A stretch of DNA of 38,831 nt, from contig JAUXGL010000016.1 of assembly GCA_030622135.1 (NCBI GenBank), forward strand, positions 1 to 38,831, in the 5' to 3' direction. Numbering within the stretch: the stretch's first letter is position 1; the number at the start of each line of letters is the position of its first letter. Both the position numbers and the translations under genes were made by a program. The notes beneath the pieces are model-generated. The model had not been told where the DNA came from. It saw only the letters and a list, made by a program, of their open reading frames with translations, and ran no database searches. The DNA comes from Deltaproteobacteria bacterium (lineage in GTDB: Bacteria; Myxococcota; B64-G9). Positions 15,222 to 23,719 of this stretch are shown piece by piece.

Positions 15222-16622
15222 ATGCAGCCGCCCGTCGACACCCACGCAGACCGCGAGAGCATCGAAACGGGCTTTCCGCCGGTGAGCGGTCCGGTCAAAG
15301 GGGGGATCAAGGAAGTCTGGCAGCTGGCCTACCCGGTGGTTATCACCATGGCCTCCATATCGCTGATGGGAGTGGTGGACACCCTGTACATGGGGTTCAT
15401 GGGTACGGCTCAGCAGGGGGCGGTGGGGTTGGGAGCGGTGCTTGCCTGGACGCTCATGTCGTTTTTCAACGGCACCATCACCGCAACCAACACCTTCGTG
15501 GCCCAGCTCTTCGGAGCGAAGAAACCCAGAGATTGCGGCCCGGTGGTCTGGCAAGCCTTTTACTTCGGGCTGTTTTCTCTGGGCGTGGTTTTTATACTGA
15601 TCATTCCCAACATACGCCCGCTGGTACAGGCCATCGGCTCTTCGATCGAAATCACCGGGTACGCCTGCCAGTACATGCAGGTGTGCCTGGCCGGCTCCGT
15701 CTTCGTGTTCTGCAACTTCTGCGTGGTGGGATTCCTGCGCGGCATCGGCGACACCAAGACACCCATGAAGATCACCCTGTTCGCCAACGCTTTGAACATC
15801 GGGTTCACCTACCTGCTGGTGTTCGGCCGGCTGGGCTTGCCGGCCCTGGGGGTGCAGGGTGCCGCGTTGGGCACGGTGCTCAGCCAGGGAATCGCCTCGG
15901 GTATCTACCTCCACCTGCTGTTGGGGAAAAAGATCGGCAACCAATTCGCCACCCGGAAGTTTTATCCGCCCATCCGGGATCTGTTCGTGCGCTGGCTGAG
16001 GGTGGGAGTGCCCATCGGCCTGTGGTGGATCCTGGAGATGGGCGGGTTCACCGTGTTCACCATGTTCGTCGCCACGCTGGGGGAAACCCAACTGGCCGGC
16101 CACCAGATCGTGAGGCAGCTGGCGCACCTGTCGTTCTTGCCGGGAGTGGCCCTGTCGGTGGCCGCCTTGACCCTGGTGGGCCAGTACCTGGGTGCGGGCG
16201 ACCCGGCCTCGGCCGAGCGCAGCGCCAAGTCGGCCATCAAGATCGCCATGCTGATCATGGGATCTCTGAGCCTGCTCTTCGTGCTGCTGCGCTACCCGAT
16301 CGCCTACCTGTTCAATCGAGACCCGGCAGTACAGGAAATGGCCGCCAATCTGTTCTTCTTCGTGGTGGTTTTCCAGATCTTCGACGCGCTGGGTACGGTC
16401 TCCAGCGGGGCCATCCGCGGCGCCGGGGACACTCGCTGGCCCATGTGGATCTCCCTGTTCCTGTCCTGGTTCCTCTTCGTGCCCAGCATCTTCATCCTGG
16501 GCAAGCTGGTCGGCTGGGGAGTCTACGGAGCCTGGGCCGGCGCAACCGTGTACATCTGCATACTGGGCCTCACCATGTACGGCCGCTTCCGCGGCGGAAA
16601 GTGGAAGAAAATGAAGATATAG
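15222..16622 (+). CDS. MATE family efflux transporter
   Basis: Inner-membrane exporter of 466 residues, the usual MATE size, which extrudes drugs or metabolites in exchange for Na+ or H+. Twelve hydrophobic helices in two similar halves can be followed. The family signatures are present: MGVVDTLYMG in helix 1, RGIGDTKTPM between helices 5 and 6, and the mirrored RGAGDTRWPMW in the second half, with the QxxR-type segment GHQIVRQLA at the start of helix 8. The frame is open far upstream, but the extra residues are shadowed by the divergent peptidase promoter; the ATG at 15222 starts just before a hydrophilic tail of 35 residues. Substrate unknown. Confidence 0.93.
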   Translation: MQPPVDTHADRESIETGFPPVSGPVKGGIKEVWQLAYPVVITMASISLMGVVDTLYMGFMGTAQQGAVGLGAVLAWTLMSFFNGTITATNTFVAQLFGAKKPRDCGPVVWQAFYFGLFSLGVVFILIIPNIRPLVQAIGSSIEITGYACQYMQVCLAGSVFVFCNFCVVGFLRGIGDTKTPMKITLFANALNIGFTYLLVFGRLGLPALGVQGAALGTVLSQGIASGIYLHLLLGKKIGNQFATRKFYPPIRDLFVRWLRVGVPIGLWWILEMGGFTVFTMFVATLGETQLAGHQIVRQLAHLSFLPGVALSVAALTLVGQYLGAGDPASAERSAKSAIKIAMLIMGSLSLLFVLLRYPIAYLFNRDPAVQEMAANLFFFVVVFQIFDALGTVSSGAIRGAGDTRWPMWISLFLSWFLFVPSIFILGKLVGWGVYGAWAGATVYICILGLTMYGRFRGGKWKKMKI

Positions 16623-16706
16623 CGGCTCAGCCTGGCCGCATTCTCCCGCCCACGCCATCGCCAAGTTGCCGCGCCGCGCCGGCCTGAGACCAACACAGGG
16701 TAAAGA

Positions 16707-16734
16707 TTGACTTTTTTCCGTCCATCGAGATAGT
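16707..16734 (+). promoter_or_regulatory. Promoter candidate of the Cys-rich surface protein gene
   Basis: TTGACT at 16707-16712 and GATAGT at 16729-16734, 16 bases apart. The predicted start of transcription near 16741 lies about five bases before ATG 16746, which would make the message nearly leaderless from that codon. Confidence 0.4.
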
Positions 16735-16745
16735 TTAACCCATAA

Positions 16746-18953
16746 ATGAAGAATCTGACGGGAAGGGTGAAAGCGATGAGATACCTGTTTACGGCAGTTT
16801 GTCTGCTCGCGGTCGTCGCCCCGCGCGCGACTCATGCCCAGACTTGCCCCAACCCGACGCCGATCCACTGCGGGGACAGCGTGGCGGAAAACAGTAGCGC
16901 GGGCGCCAACAACATCACTAGGTACGCTTGTCTGGACTACGATTACTCTGGTCGCGAAATGTATTATCTGCTCACGCTGGAACACGGCGCGGACCTGTCC
17001 ATCACGCTCCAGCCTTGGCCCGACAGCATTTTCTTCGGATGGGATGCAGCACTGATCATGATGCCCGATCTCGGCGGGGACTGCTATACGGCCGTGGTGA
17101 ACGACTGCTCCGACGGAGGCATCGAAGGCCAACCGGAGAAATTGATCGGCGTGCTGCCGGCAGGCAACTACTTCATCGTGGTGGACGGATACCTCGGCGG
17201 CTACGGCGATTTCGACCTGACGGTCGAGTGCACCGAGTGCTCGAACTGCGTGGACAACGACTCCGACGACTTCGACGGCCACAACCCCACCGATTGCCCC
17301 TGCGGCACCGACTGCAACGACAGCGATCCGGATCGGAACCCGGACGCCTTGGAAATCTGCGGCGACGGCATCGACCAGGACTGCGACGGGCAAGACAACC
17401 CCTGCCCGGATCCTCCCTGCAACGCCCACCTCGCCATCCTGTGCGGCGACTCCGGCAACGCGGATACGGGCGGCGGCGGCGCCATCTTGAACAATTACTG
17501 CACCTGGGACAATGACCTCTGGGGTGCCCGGGAGTACGTCTTCTCGATCACCCCCCAGACCAGCGGGGTGATCGACTTCACCGCCACCAACATGGGAGGC
17601 GAGCAGCTCGACGCCTTCGCCTTCAGGAGCTTCGGAGTGGCGGGGATATGCAACCAAAACTCCTGCCTGGACGTCTCCTTGATGACCACCGGCACCCAGT
17701 ACCTGGCCTTCTACGCCGAGGCGAGCGAGACCTACTACATCTCGGTGGACGGCCGCAACGATGCCCAGGGATCCTTCGACTACACCGTCGCCTGCCGAGC
17801 GGAAGAATGCACCGCCGGATCTACGCTTTTGTGCGGCGACGACATCACCGGGGACACCACCGGCGGCACGAACACCGTAAGCGCTTACCAGGGTCTCTCC
17901 TGGCATCTGCTCGGCCGGGAGGAGGTCTACTCCTTCACGATCACGAACAACGACGCCGAGGTAGCCGTCACCCTGCGAGTCGACGACGCCGGCACGCCTC
18001 CCGACCTGGCCCTGGTCATTATCGAGGATGACGGCAACGGTGCCTGCCGGCCCGACCACACCATCGTGGTCTCCGACCGCTTCCAAAAGCAGGGCTCCAA
18101 CCCGCCGGAGATCGCGACATTTTCGGCCACCGCCGGCACCACCTACTACGTGGTGGTTGAGGGAGCCAAGGCCGACGACTTCGGCTCCTACAGCCTAAGA
18201 GTGGACTGCACAATCCAGTGCGCCCCCGGAGAAACCGACTGCAACGGCTTCTGCGTGGACACAAACACGGACGGCGACCACTGCGGCACCTGCGACAACG
18301 CCTGCCAATTCGATCACGCCACCGCCGCCTGCGTCGCCGGCAACTGCGTGATGGGCGCCTGCGACGCCGGTTGGGACAACTGCGACGGAGATCCCGAAAA
18401 CGGCTGCGAGTCCGATCTGGCCAATGACGAGTTGAATTGCGGCGCCTGCGACAACGCCTGCCGGTTCGATCACGCCACCGCCACCTGCGTCGCCGGCAAC
18501 TGCGTGATGGGAGCCTGCGACGCCAACTGGGGGGACTGCGACGGCGATCCCGGAGACGGCTGCGAGGTCGATCTGGCCAATGACGAGTTGAATTGCGGCG
18601 CCTGCGACAACACCTGCGACACCAACGAGACCTGCCAGGACGGTCAGTGCGGTTCCTCCTGCAACGACGCCGACAACGACGACTACCAGGACATCAATTG
18701 TGGCGGCACCGACTGCAATGACAGCCGGGCCGACATCCACCCGGGAGCCATCGACATCTGCGGCGACGGTATCGACCAGGACTGCGACGGCCGGGACCGA
18801 AATTGCGGCGTAGCCACCGGCTGCGGTTGCGGCACGAGCAGTCCTGGCGGCTTACCGGACGGCGGTGCCGACTCAACTGCTCCCGCCATCCTCGTCGGCC
18901 TTATGCTGACGTGGAGCCGGCTACGCCGCAGATATCTGATTGCGCATTCTTGA
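16746..18953 (+). CDS. MopE-like Cys-rich secreted protein with MYXO-CTERM-like tail
   Basis: Exported protein of 735 residues. A signal peptide ends at THAQT (about residue 33). Three beta-sandwich units, each opening with CGD (about 38-160, 230-355, 360-485), resemble pre-peptidase C-terminal-like domains. Two MopE-type putative metal-binding units are seen, each with DCNDS followed by ICGDGIDQDCDG (about 180-215 and 655-695). Between them lies a Cys-rich tandem repeat with a 52-residue period. The end reads GCGCGTSSPG, then a hydrophobic helix, then RLRRR, like the MYXO-CTERM sorting signal. It is probably displayed on the cell surface. The first ATG fits the promoter; ATG 16779 has a GGGTGAAAG site and is a real alternative. 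Confidence 0.85.
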   Translation: MKNLTGRVKAMRYLFTAVCLLAVVAPRATHAQTCPNPTPIHCGDSVAENSSAGANNITRYACLDYDYSGREMYYLLTLEHGADLSITLQPWPDSIFFGWDAALIMMPDLGGDCYTAVVNDCSDGGIEGQPEKLIGVLPAGNYFIVVDGYLGGYGDFDLTVECTECSNCVDNDSDDFDGHNPTDCPCGTDCNDSDPDRNPDALEICGDGIDQDCDGQDNPCPDPPCNAHLAILCGDSGNADTGGGGAILNNYCTWDNDLWGAREYVFSITPQTSGVIDFTATNMGGEQLDAFAFRSFGVAGICNQNSCLDVSLMTTGTQYLAFYAEASETYYISVDGRNDAQGSFDYTVACRAEECTAGSTLLCGDDITGDTTGGTNTVSAYQGLSWHLLGREEVYSFTITNNDAEVAVTLRVDDAGTPPDLALVIIEDDGNGACRPDHTIVVSDRFQKQGSNPPEIATFSATAGTTYYVVVEGAKADDFGSYSLRVDCTIQCAPGETDCNGFCVDTNTDGDHCGTCDNACQFDHATAACVAGNCVMGACDAGWDNCDGDPENGCESDLANDELNCGACDNACRFDHATATCVAGNCVMGACDANWGDCDGDPGDGCEVDLANDELNCGACDNTCDTNETCQDGQCGSSCNDADNDDYQDINCGGTDCNDSRADIHPGAIDICGDGIDQDCDGRDRNCGVATGCGCGTSSPGGLPDGGADSTAPAILVGLMLTWSRLRRRYLIAHS
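18296..18607 (+). repeat. Tandem 156-bp coding repeat
   Basis: Two successive units of 156 bases (52 codons) inside the Cys-rich surface protein gene are almost identical at DNA level over long stretches. Examples are TTCGATCACGCCACCGCC at 18309 and its match 156 bases later, and the shared run GGCCAATGACGAGTTGAATT. Each unit encodes about eight Cys and a GCxxDLANDELNCGACDN segment. The high identity points to a recent duplication. Confidence 0.8.
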
Positions 18954-18979
18954 CACTGCGCCCCTGTGGTTGCTAGGTT
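18950..18979 (+). promoter_or_regulatory. Promoter candidate of the beta-barrel protein gene
   Basis: A perfect TTGACA at 18950-18955 overlaps the stop codon of the preceding gene. TAGGTT at 18974-18979 lies 18 bases later. The start of transcription would fall at about 18986, one base before ATG 18987, and there is no ribosome site, so a leaderless message is likely. Confidence 0.4.
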
Positions 18980-18986
18980 GAACCCG

Positions 18987-19865
18987 ATGAAACCAATAAT
19001 ACCTGTATTACTACTACTCGCCGTTGGCTTGCCCGCCAGTGCCGACGACTTCATGGCGACCCGGCCGCTGGGCATGGGTGGGGCCCACCGCGCCATCGTA
19101 ACCGGCAACGACTCCATCATGCTCAACCCGGCGGGCATGAGCCTCTTTAGAAGGTACTCGTTCGAGGCTCAGTACCTGCTCACACCCGAGATGGGCGAGG
19201 ACGGCCCGACCGAGCACGTCTTCCACGCATCGGTCATCGACAACCAACTGGCCGAGTTCGCCACCGGCCTGGCCTACACGCGGGTTCGGCGCGGGGACGA
19301 CAAACAGGGCAACCGCTACGATCTGGCCTTCTCCCTACCGCTGTCACAAAACCTGCTGATCGGCACCGACATCAAATACCTCAACTACGATCGCAACCAG
19401 AAAAAGGACGCCACCAATGTCGTGACCGTGGATCTGGGCATCCTGCTGCGGACCGACTTCGGGCTCAACCTGGGCGTGGTGGGGTACAACCTGACCAACA
19501 CGGCCGACTACCTGGAACACCCCGTTTCCATGGCCGCGGCGGTAATGTACTCGCCCTTCAGAACCCTGGAGATCGCTTTCGACTGGTTCATCAACTTCCA
19601 GAAACCGAAAGACTTGGCCGATCCGGTCGGCGAGAAAGAAACCGGCTATTCCTATCACTTCGGCATCGAGTACCTGCTGATCGGCCAATTAACCCTGCGA
19701 GCCGGCTACGCACACGATCAGACCCAGCCGGGCAACGACGACCAACTATGGGCCGCCGGCATCGGCTACGTCACCCAGCAGTTCGCCTTCGACTTCGGTT
19801 ACAGCGGTTCCCTCAACAACTCCTGGAAGAAGACCTTCGGCTTCTGCCTCCGGCTCTTCATGTAG
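18987..19865 (+). CDS. Outer-membrane beta-barrel protein, PorV/OmpP1-like
   Basis: Exported protein of 292 residues with a signal peptide ending at PASAD (about residue 19). The PLGMGGAHRAI and NPAGMSL segments that follow are typical of the N-terminus of PorV/PorQ- and FadL-like outer-membrane barrels. The rest alternates polar and hydrophobic residues with Tyr/Phe-rich strands, and the last residues (CLRLFM) end in an aromatic-containing strand. It may transport or tether lipids or proteins; the exact family is not clear. It follows the Cys-rich surface protein by 33 bases, but has its own promoter candidate. The last 46 bases of the gene recur in altered form at 22150-22192. Confidence 0.75.
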   Translation: MKPIIPVLLLLAVGLPASADDFMATRPLGMGGAHRAIVTGNDSIMLNPAGMSLFRRYSFEAQYLLTPEMGEDGPTEHVFHASVIDNQLAEFATGLAYTRVRRGDDKQGNRYDLAFSLPLSQNLLIGTDIKYLNYDRNQKKDATNVVTVDLGILLRTDFGLNLGVVGYNLTNTADYLEHPVSMAAAVMYSPFRTLEIAFDWFINFQKPKDLADPVGEKETGYSYHFGIEYLLIGQLTLRAGYAHDQTQPGNDDQLWAAGIGYVTQQFAFDFGYSGSLNNSWKKTFGFCLRLFM

Positions 19866-19867
19866 AC
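19822..19867 (+). repeat. 3' end of barrel gene, duplicated copy 1
   Basis: These bases encode the last residues WKKTFGFCLRLFM and the stop of the barrel gene. A near copy at 22150-22192 lacks three bases and encodes WKKTFGSVRLFM plus stop. The rest of the two regions does not match. Confidence 0.8.
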
Positions 19868-19889
19868 TATGAAACTTGTTTCTTGAGTT

Positions 19890-20013
19890 CGCTTGGCGAT
19901 AATAGGCGGCAAAGGAGGAGGTTGCCAAGCGGAGAGCGAAGTCGCTTAAGTTCAAAGATGTGAATGCATTCTTGACTGAAAGCCCATCACCCAGTCGTCA
20001 GCGTACCTGACGA
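19890..20013. repeat. Inverted repeats after the barrel gene
   Basis: CGCTTGGC at 19890-19897 is complementary to GCCAAGCG at 19924-19931. Further on, TCGTCAG (19995-20001) pairs with CTGACGA (20007-20013) around a five-base loop. Neither is followed by a T-tract. The 266 bases between the barrel gene and hipA hold no gene that I can support. Confidence 0.4.
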
Positions 20014-20131
20014 TGATTACATCGCCTCGACAGTCCTGACGCCATCGATGGACCCAGAGGTCGAGCACATAGTGTTTTGTGCCCATTCCCCGTCCTCCAG
20101 CACGCCGGCGTTCCCCCCCACTTTCAGTAAT

Positions 20132-21385
20132 TCATTCCACCGACGAACCGCTTACTTTGCCCAGAGAAGAGAACGAGTCCCTGACCAGTCGGACACCTGC
20201 TCCGGATACACCGGCTTGAGCAGCGAATTCGCTCCAGCGATCGACGCAGATCTGGACCGTCTCGATCACTCTGTTGGCCTCTCGCGTGGACACGCCGGCC
20301 TGCTCTGCCAGGCGAAGTATGTGCTCTCGGCCGGGATTGCGGCCTTCGCCGGCCAGCGTCATGGAGTGTTCGCCTCCAGGGCCGGCCGTGAACGATAGAT
20401 CGTATGCGGGCGTAATGGACCAATCTCCGGTGGCGTCATCCAGGATGAACGCGAAGTTCTTCACGTGGTCGTCGCGGTTGTGGACCAGCACGTTGAACAC
20501 CATGCGGCGGAAGGCCCGTAGCACGTCACGTTGGTTGCGGGTCAGAATCGACGCGACCTTGAGCAGGTCACCATAATCGCTCGATGGGATGCGGAAGTCG
20601 GCCTGGATGAGATTGCCGAACGTGTGGACGTGAAACCGCCGGTTGCCGTCCCGATCGAATCGCTTGACGCCGAAGAAGCGGTCCCCTTCGGCGGTCTCGA
20701 ACAACCGCGTCGGCGGCATGTCGATGCCGATGGATCGGGCCATCAGCGAGTAGGCGTACTCGATGGGGCCGGCGTCGTCGGCATCTTGCTTGGTGGCGAA
20801 CTTGACGATCCAATGCTCGAATCCTTCGGGCAGGTCTTCCTCACCAGATACGACTTTGCCGGTGGCTGGCTGGTATCCAATCAGCACCTTGGGCCGGGCG
20901 CCACCCGGCGAGCCACCGGCCTTCAGGAGTTGCGGAAGAATATCCACGGCCTGGCCGGTGAGAATCTCCCGTGAGTGCCGGGCGAGGTCGTGCAGGTCGA
21001 ACACGCTCGCGTCGACATCTTCCCCCGCTTGTGGAGGAAAGTAGGTCAGCGCCCCCATCGTCCGCGTGCCAAGCCAAGATAGCCTATCCAGCGGGCTGAC
21101 CGTGTCCAATCGAAGGCCGATCTTGCGGAAGTAGCGGTCCATGAGCAAAAGGCCCCAGCCGTCGGGCAGCGAATCGTCGAACAGGCCCGGCAGCGGCCCG
21201 AAGTCGCGGTCGGAGTGCTCGAACAGCATTGTCTCGAACGGAAGCCGGAAAGGCGAGAGGTTGAGCCCCGTTGTCAGGAATTCGGGTGCGTACTCGAAGT
21301 ACACCCGGCCGCGATCATCAGCCAGCGTACCGACGGGCAGAGCGTTCTTTGGGCTACGAGTGAAGCGGACCTCGAGCTTCCTCAT
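20132..21385 (-). CDS. hipA: HipA-type serine/threonine kinase toxin
   Basis: Cytoplasmic kinase of 417 residues. In the E. coli system HipA phosphorylates glutamyl-tRNA synthetase and causes growth arrest and persistence; this protein is a relative whose target is unproved. The two-domain plan is complete. The N-terminal subdomain ends with ALTYFPP. A Gly-rich loop GGSPGGARPK (157-166) contains Ser159, a candidate autophosphorylation site. The ATP lysine is Lys195 in HWIVKF, the catalytic loop is HNRDDHVKN with Asp306, and the metal-binding Asp329 sits in PAYDLSF. It overlaps the antitoxin gene by four bases, so the two are translationally coupled. All key residues are present, so the toxin should be active. 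Confidence 0.93.
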   Translation of the reverse strand: MRKLEVRFTRSPKNALPVGTLADDRGRVYFEYAPEFLTTGLNLSPFRLPFETMLFEHSDRDFGPLPGLFDDSLPDGWGLLLMDRYFRKIGLRLDTVSPLDRLSWLGTRTMGALTYFPPQAGEDVDASVFDLHDLARHSREILTGQAVDILPQLLKAGGSPGGARPKVLIGYQPATGKVVSGEEDLPEGFEHWIVKFATKQDADDAGPIEYAYSLMARSIGIDMPPTRLFETAEGDRFFGVKRFDRDGNRRFHVHTFGNLIQADFRIPSSDYGDLLKVASILTRNQRDVLRAFRRMVFNVLVHNRDDHVKNFAFILDDATGDWSITPAYDLSFTAGPGGEHSMTLAGEGRNPGREHILRLAEQAGVSTREANRVIETVQICVDRWSEFAAQAGVSGAGVRLVRDSFSSLGKVSGSSVE

Positions 21386-21681
21386 CTGCTACCCCGCTTG
21401 CGGAGGCGTTGCATGGTCTGCTTTTCAAGATCGGCCAGGCTCTGGGCCTGCGGCGGCTTTAGGAGCTTGTCGAACTCGTCCAGCCGTCCGAGGGCATGCG
21501 CGATCTTGAGGACCAACTCCAGCGACGCCTTGCCCGTAGTCTCGAACCGTTTGAGCGAGGCGACGGACACCCCGGCCCGCTCGGCCAGCGACGCACGCGT
21601 CCAGCCCTCGATCAGCCGCAGCGCCTTGGCACCCGCGGCGAGGAATTGGGCCATCTCACCTGGAGTCTGCATTGTCAACAT
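21382..21681 (-). CDS. hipB: HipB-type antitoxin, XRE helix-turn-helix
   Basis: DNA-binding antitoxin of 99 residues from this start. The helix-turn-helix is seen at about 32-62: SLAERAGVSVASLKRFE, the pattern of the XRE/Cro family. It should bind HipA and repress its own promoter. The C-terminal 30 residues are basic (ending RLRKRGSR). I place the start at ATG 21681 with GGGGTGA as ribosome site. GTG 21693 and ATG 21672 are possible, and an odd palindrome CAACA-T-TGTTG overlaps these codons and could be an operator. The stop overlaps the hipA start. Confidence 0.88.
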   Translation of the reverse strand: MLTMQTPGEMAQFLAAGAKALRLIEGWTRASLAERAGVSVASLKRFETTGKASLELVLKIAHALGRLDEFDKLLKPPQAQSLADLEKQTMQRLRKRGSR

Positions 21682-21909
21682 TGTTGCAATCACCCCAATC
21701 CGCCACCGGTGCCCTTGAGATCCTGGTTAACCCGTTGACTGCGCAAGGGAATCACTGGTGCTCGGTGTCACAGATACGGTGAGTGAAGGAAACTCTTTGG
21801 CCTCTGGTAAGGTGCCCATTTTACTCGGCGTATTGGGGTTGCCGAGAAAGGGGGTGGGAAATCCTGCAATCATGGCCTGAGTATACGGCAGACAGGAGGT
21901 AGTTGCAAT

Positions 21910-21939
21910 ATATTAACCTTTGCATTGAATATCTGTCAA
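21910..21939 (-). promoter_or_regulatory. Promoter candidate for hipBA
   Basis: On the minus strand a perfect TTGACA (21939-21934) is followed after 18 bases by TAATAT (21915-21910). It lies about 230 bases upstream of hipB in an AT-rich patch. The distance is long, so the transcript would have a leader unless a nearer promoter exists. Confidence 0.3.
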
Positions 21940-22149
21940 TTACAGGCAACATATTAGCCATAGGCCCAAGCTGCTTGCGACCCGGGTTGTCGGACCTGCC
22001 CTGCTGAGATGGGTGATCTCTCTATGATTTGCTGAGAGCCGCGACAAGCTAGCCGTGGACGCTGTGCCGGTATTCCACCCACTCCCGCACGAATGCTCCC
22101 CCCTCACCAGGCGCCTCACCCAGATCAGGCACCTGATCTAGGTAGTTAC

Positions 22150-22192
22150 CCTGGAAGAAGACCTTCGGCAGCGTCCGGCTCTTCATGTAGAC
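22150..22192 (+). pseudogene. Relic of the 3' end of a second barrel-protein gene
   Basis: Encodes WKKTFGSVRLFM and a stop, matching the last residues of the barrel gene that ends at 19865, with a three-base in-frame deletion and two changed residues. Nothing upstream resembles the rest of that gene. It is the remnant of a paralogue or of a duplication that came with the hipBA region. Confidence 0.65.
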
Positions 22193-22205
22193 GGCACGGC
22201 CGTCC

Positions 22206-23717
22206 CTATTGCCAATTGCCCACGTTGTGCAGTACCCACACGTCGCCCCGGCGTTTCTCGACCAGGGAAAAGTAGATCAGGAGCCCGGGGCGGTCATTCG
22301 GCCGGATACGCCAGGGAACGACGAAGCGGGTGCCGGGAAGATCGATGTGCCAGGCCGGGTCGTCGGCAAACTTGCAAGCCCGCGTCCCCGGGTATATCTC
22401 CAGGCGATCGGGGTCGTTACCGGAGCCCCCACCCGCGCTGCCCAGAACCAGGTCGCGGTTTCCGTCCCCGTTGAAATCTTCCCCGAAGACGGGGTAGGGG
22501 CCGGTGAGTTCCTGGGCGGATCGGAAGTTGATGCCTAGCGTCGAGGGAATCTCCAGGCTGGGGACCGCGGGCAGCTTGGCGTCCCTGGAGAAATAAACTT
22601 CGTAAACGAGGCTGAGTTTCCCGGCCAACATCATGCGGATCAGGTCGGTCAGCCCTATCTCCACATGCGGCCATACCAGGTCGGATCGCCCGTCCCCGTC
22701 CACATCCAGAAGCCGCGCCGAAGCGCCGTAACCCTTCCGGTTGACCGAGTAGCTGGGCTTTTGGGGATAGTCTCCATCGGCCAGCGCCAGGTACAGACGC
22801 GCCTCGGTCTTCATGTTGCTGATCCCCCCGATGGTCTTCTTGAAGAAGAGGTCGACCCGCCCGTCCCCGTTGACGTCGCCGGCCTCACCCCGCACCAGCA
22901 CCCCGCGTTTCACCCGCTCGTCCGGGTTGAGCAGCCCGAATCCGCGATAGAGATCGGGATCGGAAGGGAACGAGCCGTCCGGACGGGCCAAAAACACCGC
23001 CACCGAGTCCCGGCTGAAGAAAAGCAGGTCCAGAATACCGTCTCCGTTCTGGTCGGCAACCGACCAGCGGGGAAAGGTGATCTGAAATATCGCGCCGAAG
23101 TCCCGCGCCGCCCGAAAATCCTCGGCGGACGTGTGCACGCTCATGCGGGCGGGAACCCGGAGAACCTTGCGGAGAAACCATCCCTTCTTCTCGTCAAGCT
23201 CATACAACGCCAGCGGACCGATGGGCACGGTGGGCACCAAGAGCCCCCGGCGGCCCTGGTTGTCCAGGCTTGCCAGCAGAGCGATGCGGGGAATGCGATC
23301 CTCGTGGGGGAAGGCGGCAACGGTCATGACCGCGACAACCTTGCGCCTCTTTTTCGACAAGGTGCCGTCCGGGTTCCCGCCCAGCATCCACACCCCGTCC
23401 GCGCAAAGCAGCAGGACATCGGCTCTCCGATCGGCGTCGACATCCCCCACGTCGAAGGCCACCGTCTGCTTCGGAAGCGACTGCACCTGAGCGGGCCGGG
23501 GAGACACCCTTCCATCAACGGAGAGGAAAACCGACACGCGGCGTCGGGTCGTTGGCGGGAACCCCTGGTTCCAGAACACCAGCAGATCCATTGCTCCGTT
23601 CCCGTCCACGTCGGCGGGCACCACGGCGGTTACCCGGCCGGGCAGTTTCAACACGACCCGCTCCATCGGACTGGCGGAGGCGAGAATCAGGACTATCAGC
23701 AGACCGGAAATGCTCAT
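22206..23717 (-). CDS. Secreted FG-GAP/VCBS propeller protein
   Basis: Protein of 503 residues with a short signal peptide (MSISGLLIVLILASASP). At least six calcium-binding loops of the DxDGNGxxDL type are spread along it (DVDGNGAMDLL, DVDADRRADVL, DQNGDGILDLL, DVNGDGRVDLF, DVDGDGRSDLV, DFNGDGNRDLV). This is the pattern of an integrin-like FG-GAP beta propeller. Such proteins bind ligands or partners outside the cytoplasm. Its start lies two bases after the stop of the ABC ATPase gene, so it is almost certainly in the same operon, in the place where a periplasmic binding protein would be expected. Function in the transporter is a hypothesis. Confidence 0.82.
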   Translation of the reverse strand: MSISGLLIVLILASASPMERVVLKLPGRVTAVVPADVDGNGAMDLLVFWNQGFPPTTRRRVSVFLSVDGRVSPRPAQVQSLPKQTVAFDVGDVDADRRADVLLLCADGVWMLGGNPDGTLSKKRRKVVAVMTVAAFPHEDRIPRIALLASLDNQGRRGLLVPTVPIGPLALYELDEKKGWFLRKVLRVPARMSVHTSAEDFRAARDFGAIFQITFPRWSVADQNGDGILDLLFFSRDSVAVFLARPDGSFPSDPDLYRGFGLLNPDERVKRGVLVRGEAGDVNGDGRVDLFFKKTIGGISNMKTEARLYLALADGDYPQKPSYSVNRKGYGASARLLDVDGDGRSDLVWPHVEIGLTDLIRMMLAGKLSLVYEVYFSRDAKLPAVPSLEIPSTLGINFRSAQELTGPYPVFGEDFNGDGNRDLVLGSAGGGSGNDPDRLEIYPGTRACKFADDPAWHIDLPGTRFVVPWRIRPNDRPGLLIYFSLVEKRRGDVWVLHNVGNWQ

Positions 23718-23719
23718 GA

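Larger units (their letters stand above)
21694..22205. other. 512-base gap: hipBA promoter region and barrel-gene relic
   Basis: No intact gene. AT-rich DNA at 21895-21960 contains a promoter candidate for hipBA. A perfect 8-bp stem with a two-base loop (AGATCAGG-CA-CCTGATCT) sits at 22122-22139. It is followed 10 bases later by the relic of a barrel-gene 3' end at 22150-22192. The FG-GAP gene ends at 22206 on the minus strand. Confidence 0.55.

Noticed and set aside
16622-16639. GCGGC...GCCGC hairpin after the MATE gene as a terminator
   Set aside because: The stem is only five bases and no T-tract follows.
15195-18086. Very long minus-strand frame of 963 codons
   Set aside because: It is antisense to both the MATE exporter and the Cys-rich surface protein, is full of His/Gln/Gly/Val typical of reversed GC-rich codons, and shows no family motif.
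21670-21695. Odd palindrome CAACA-T-TGTTG as a proven HipB operator
   Set aside because: It is plausible but overlaps the possible start codons and is only 11 bases; without a second copy it cannot be called.
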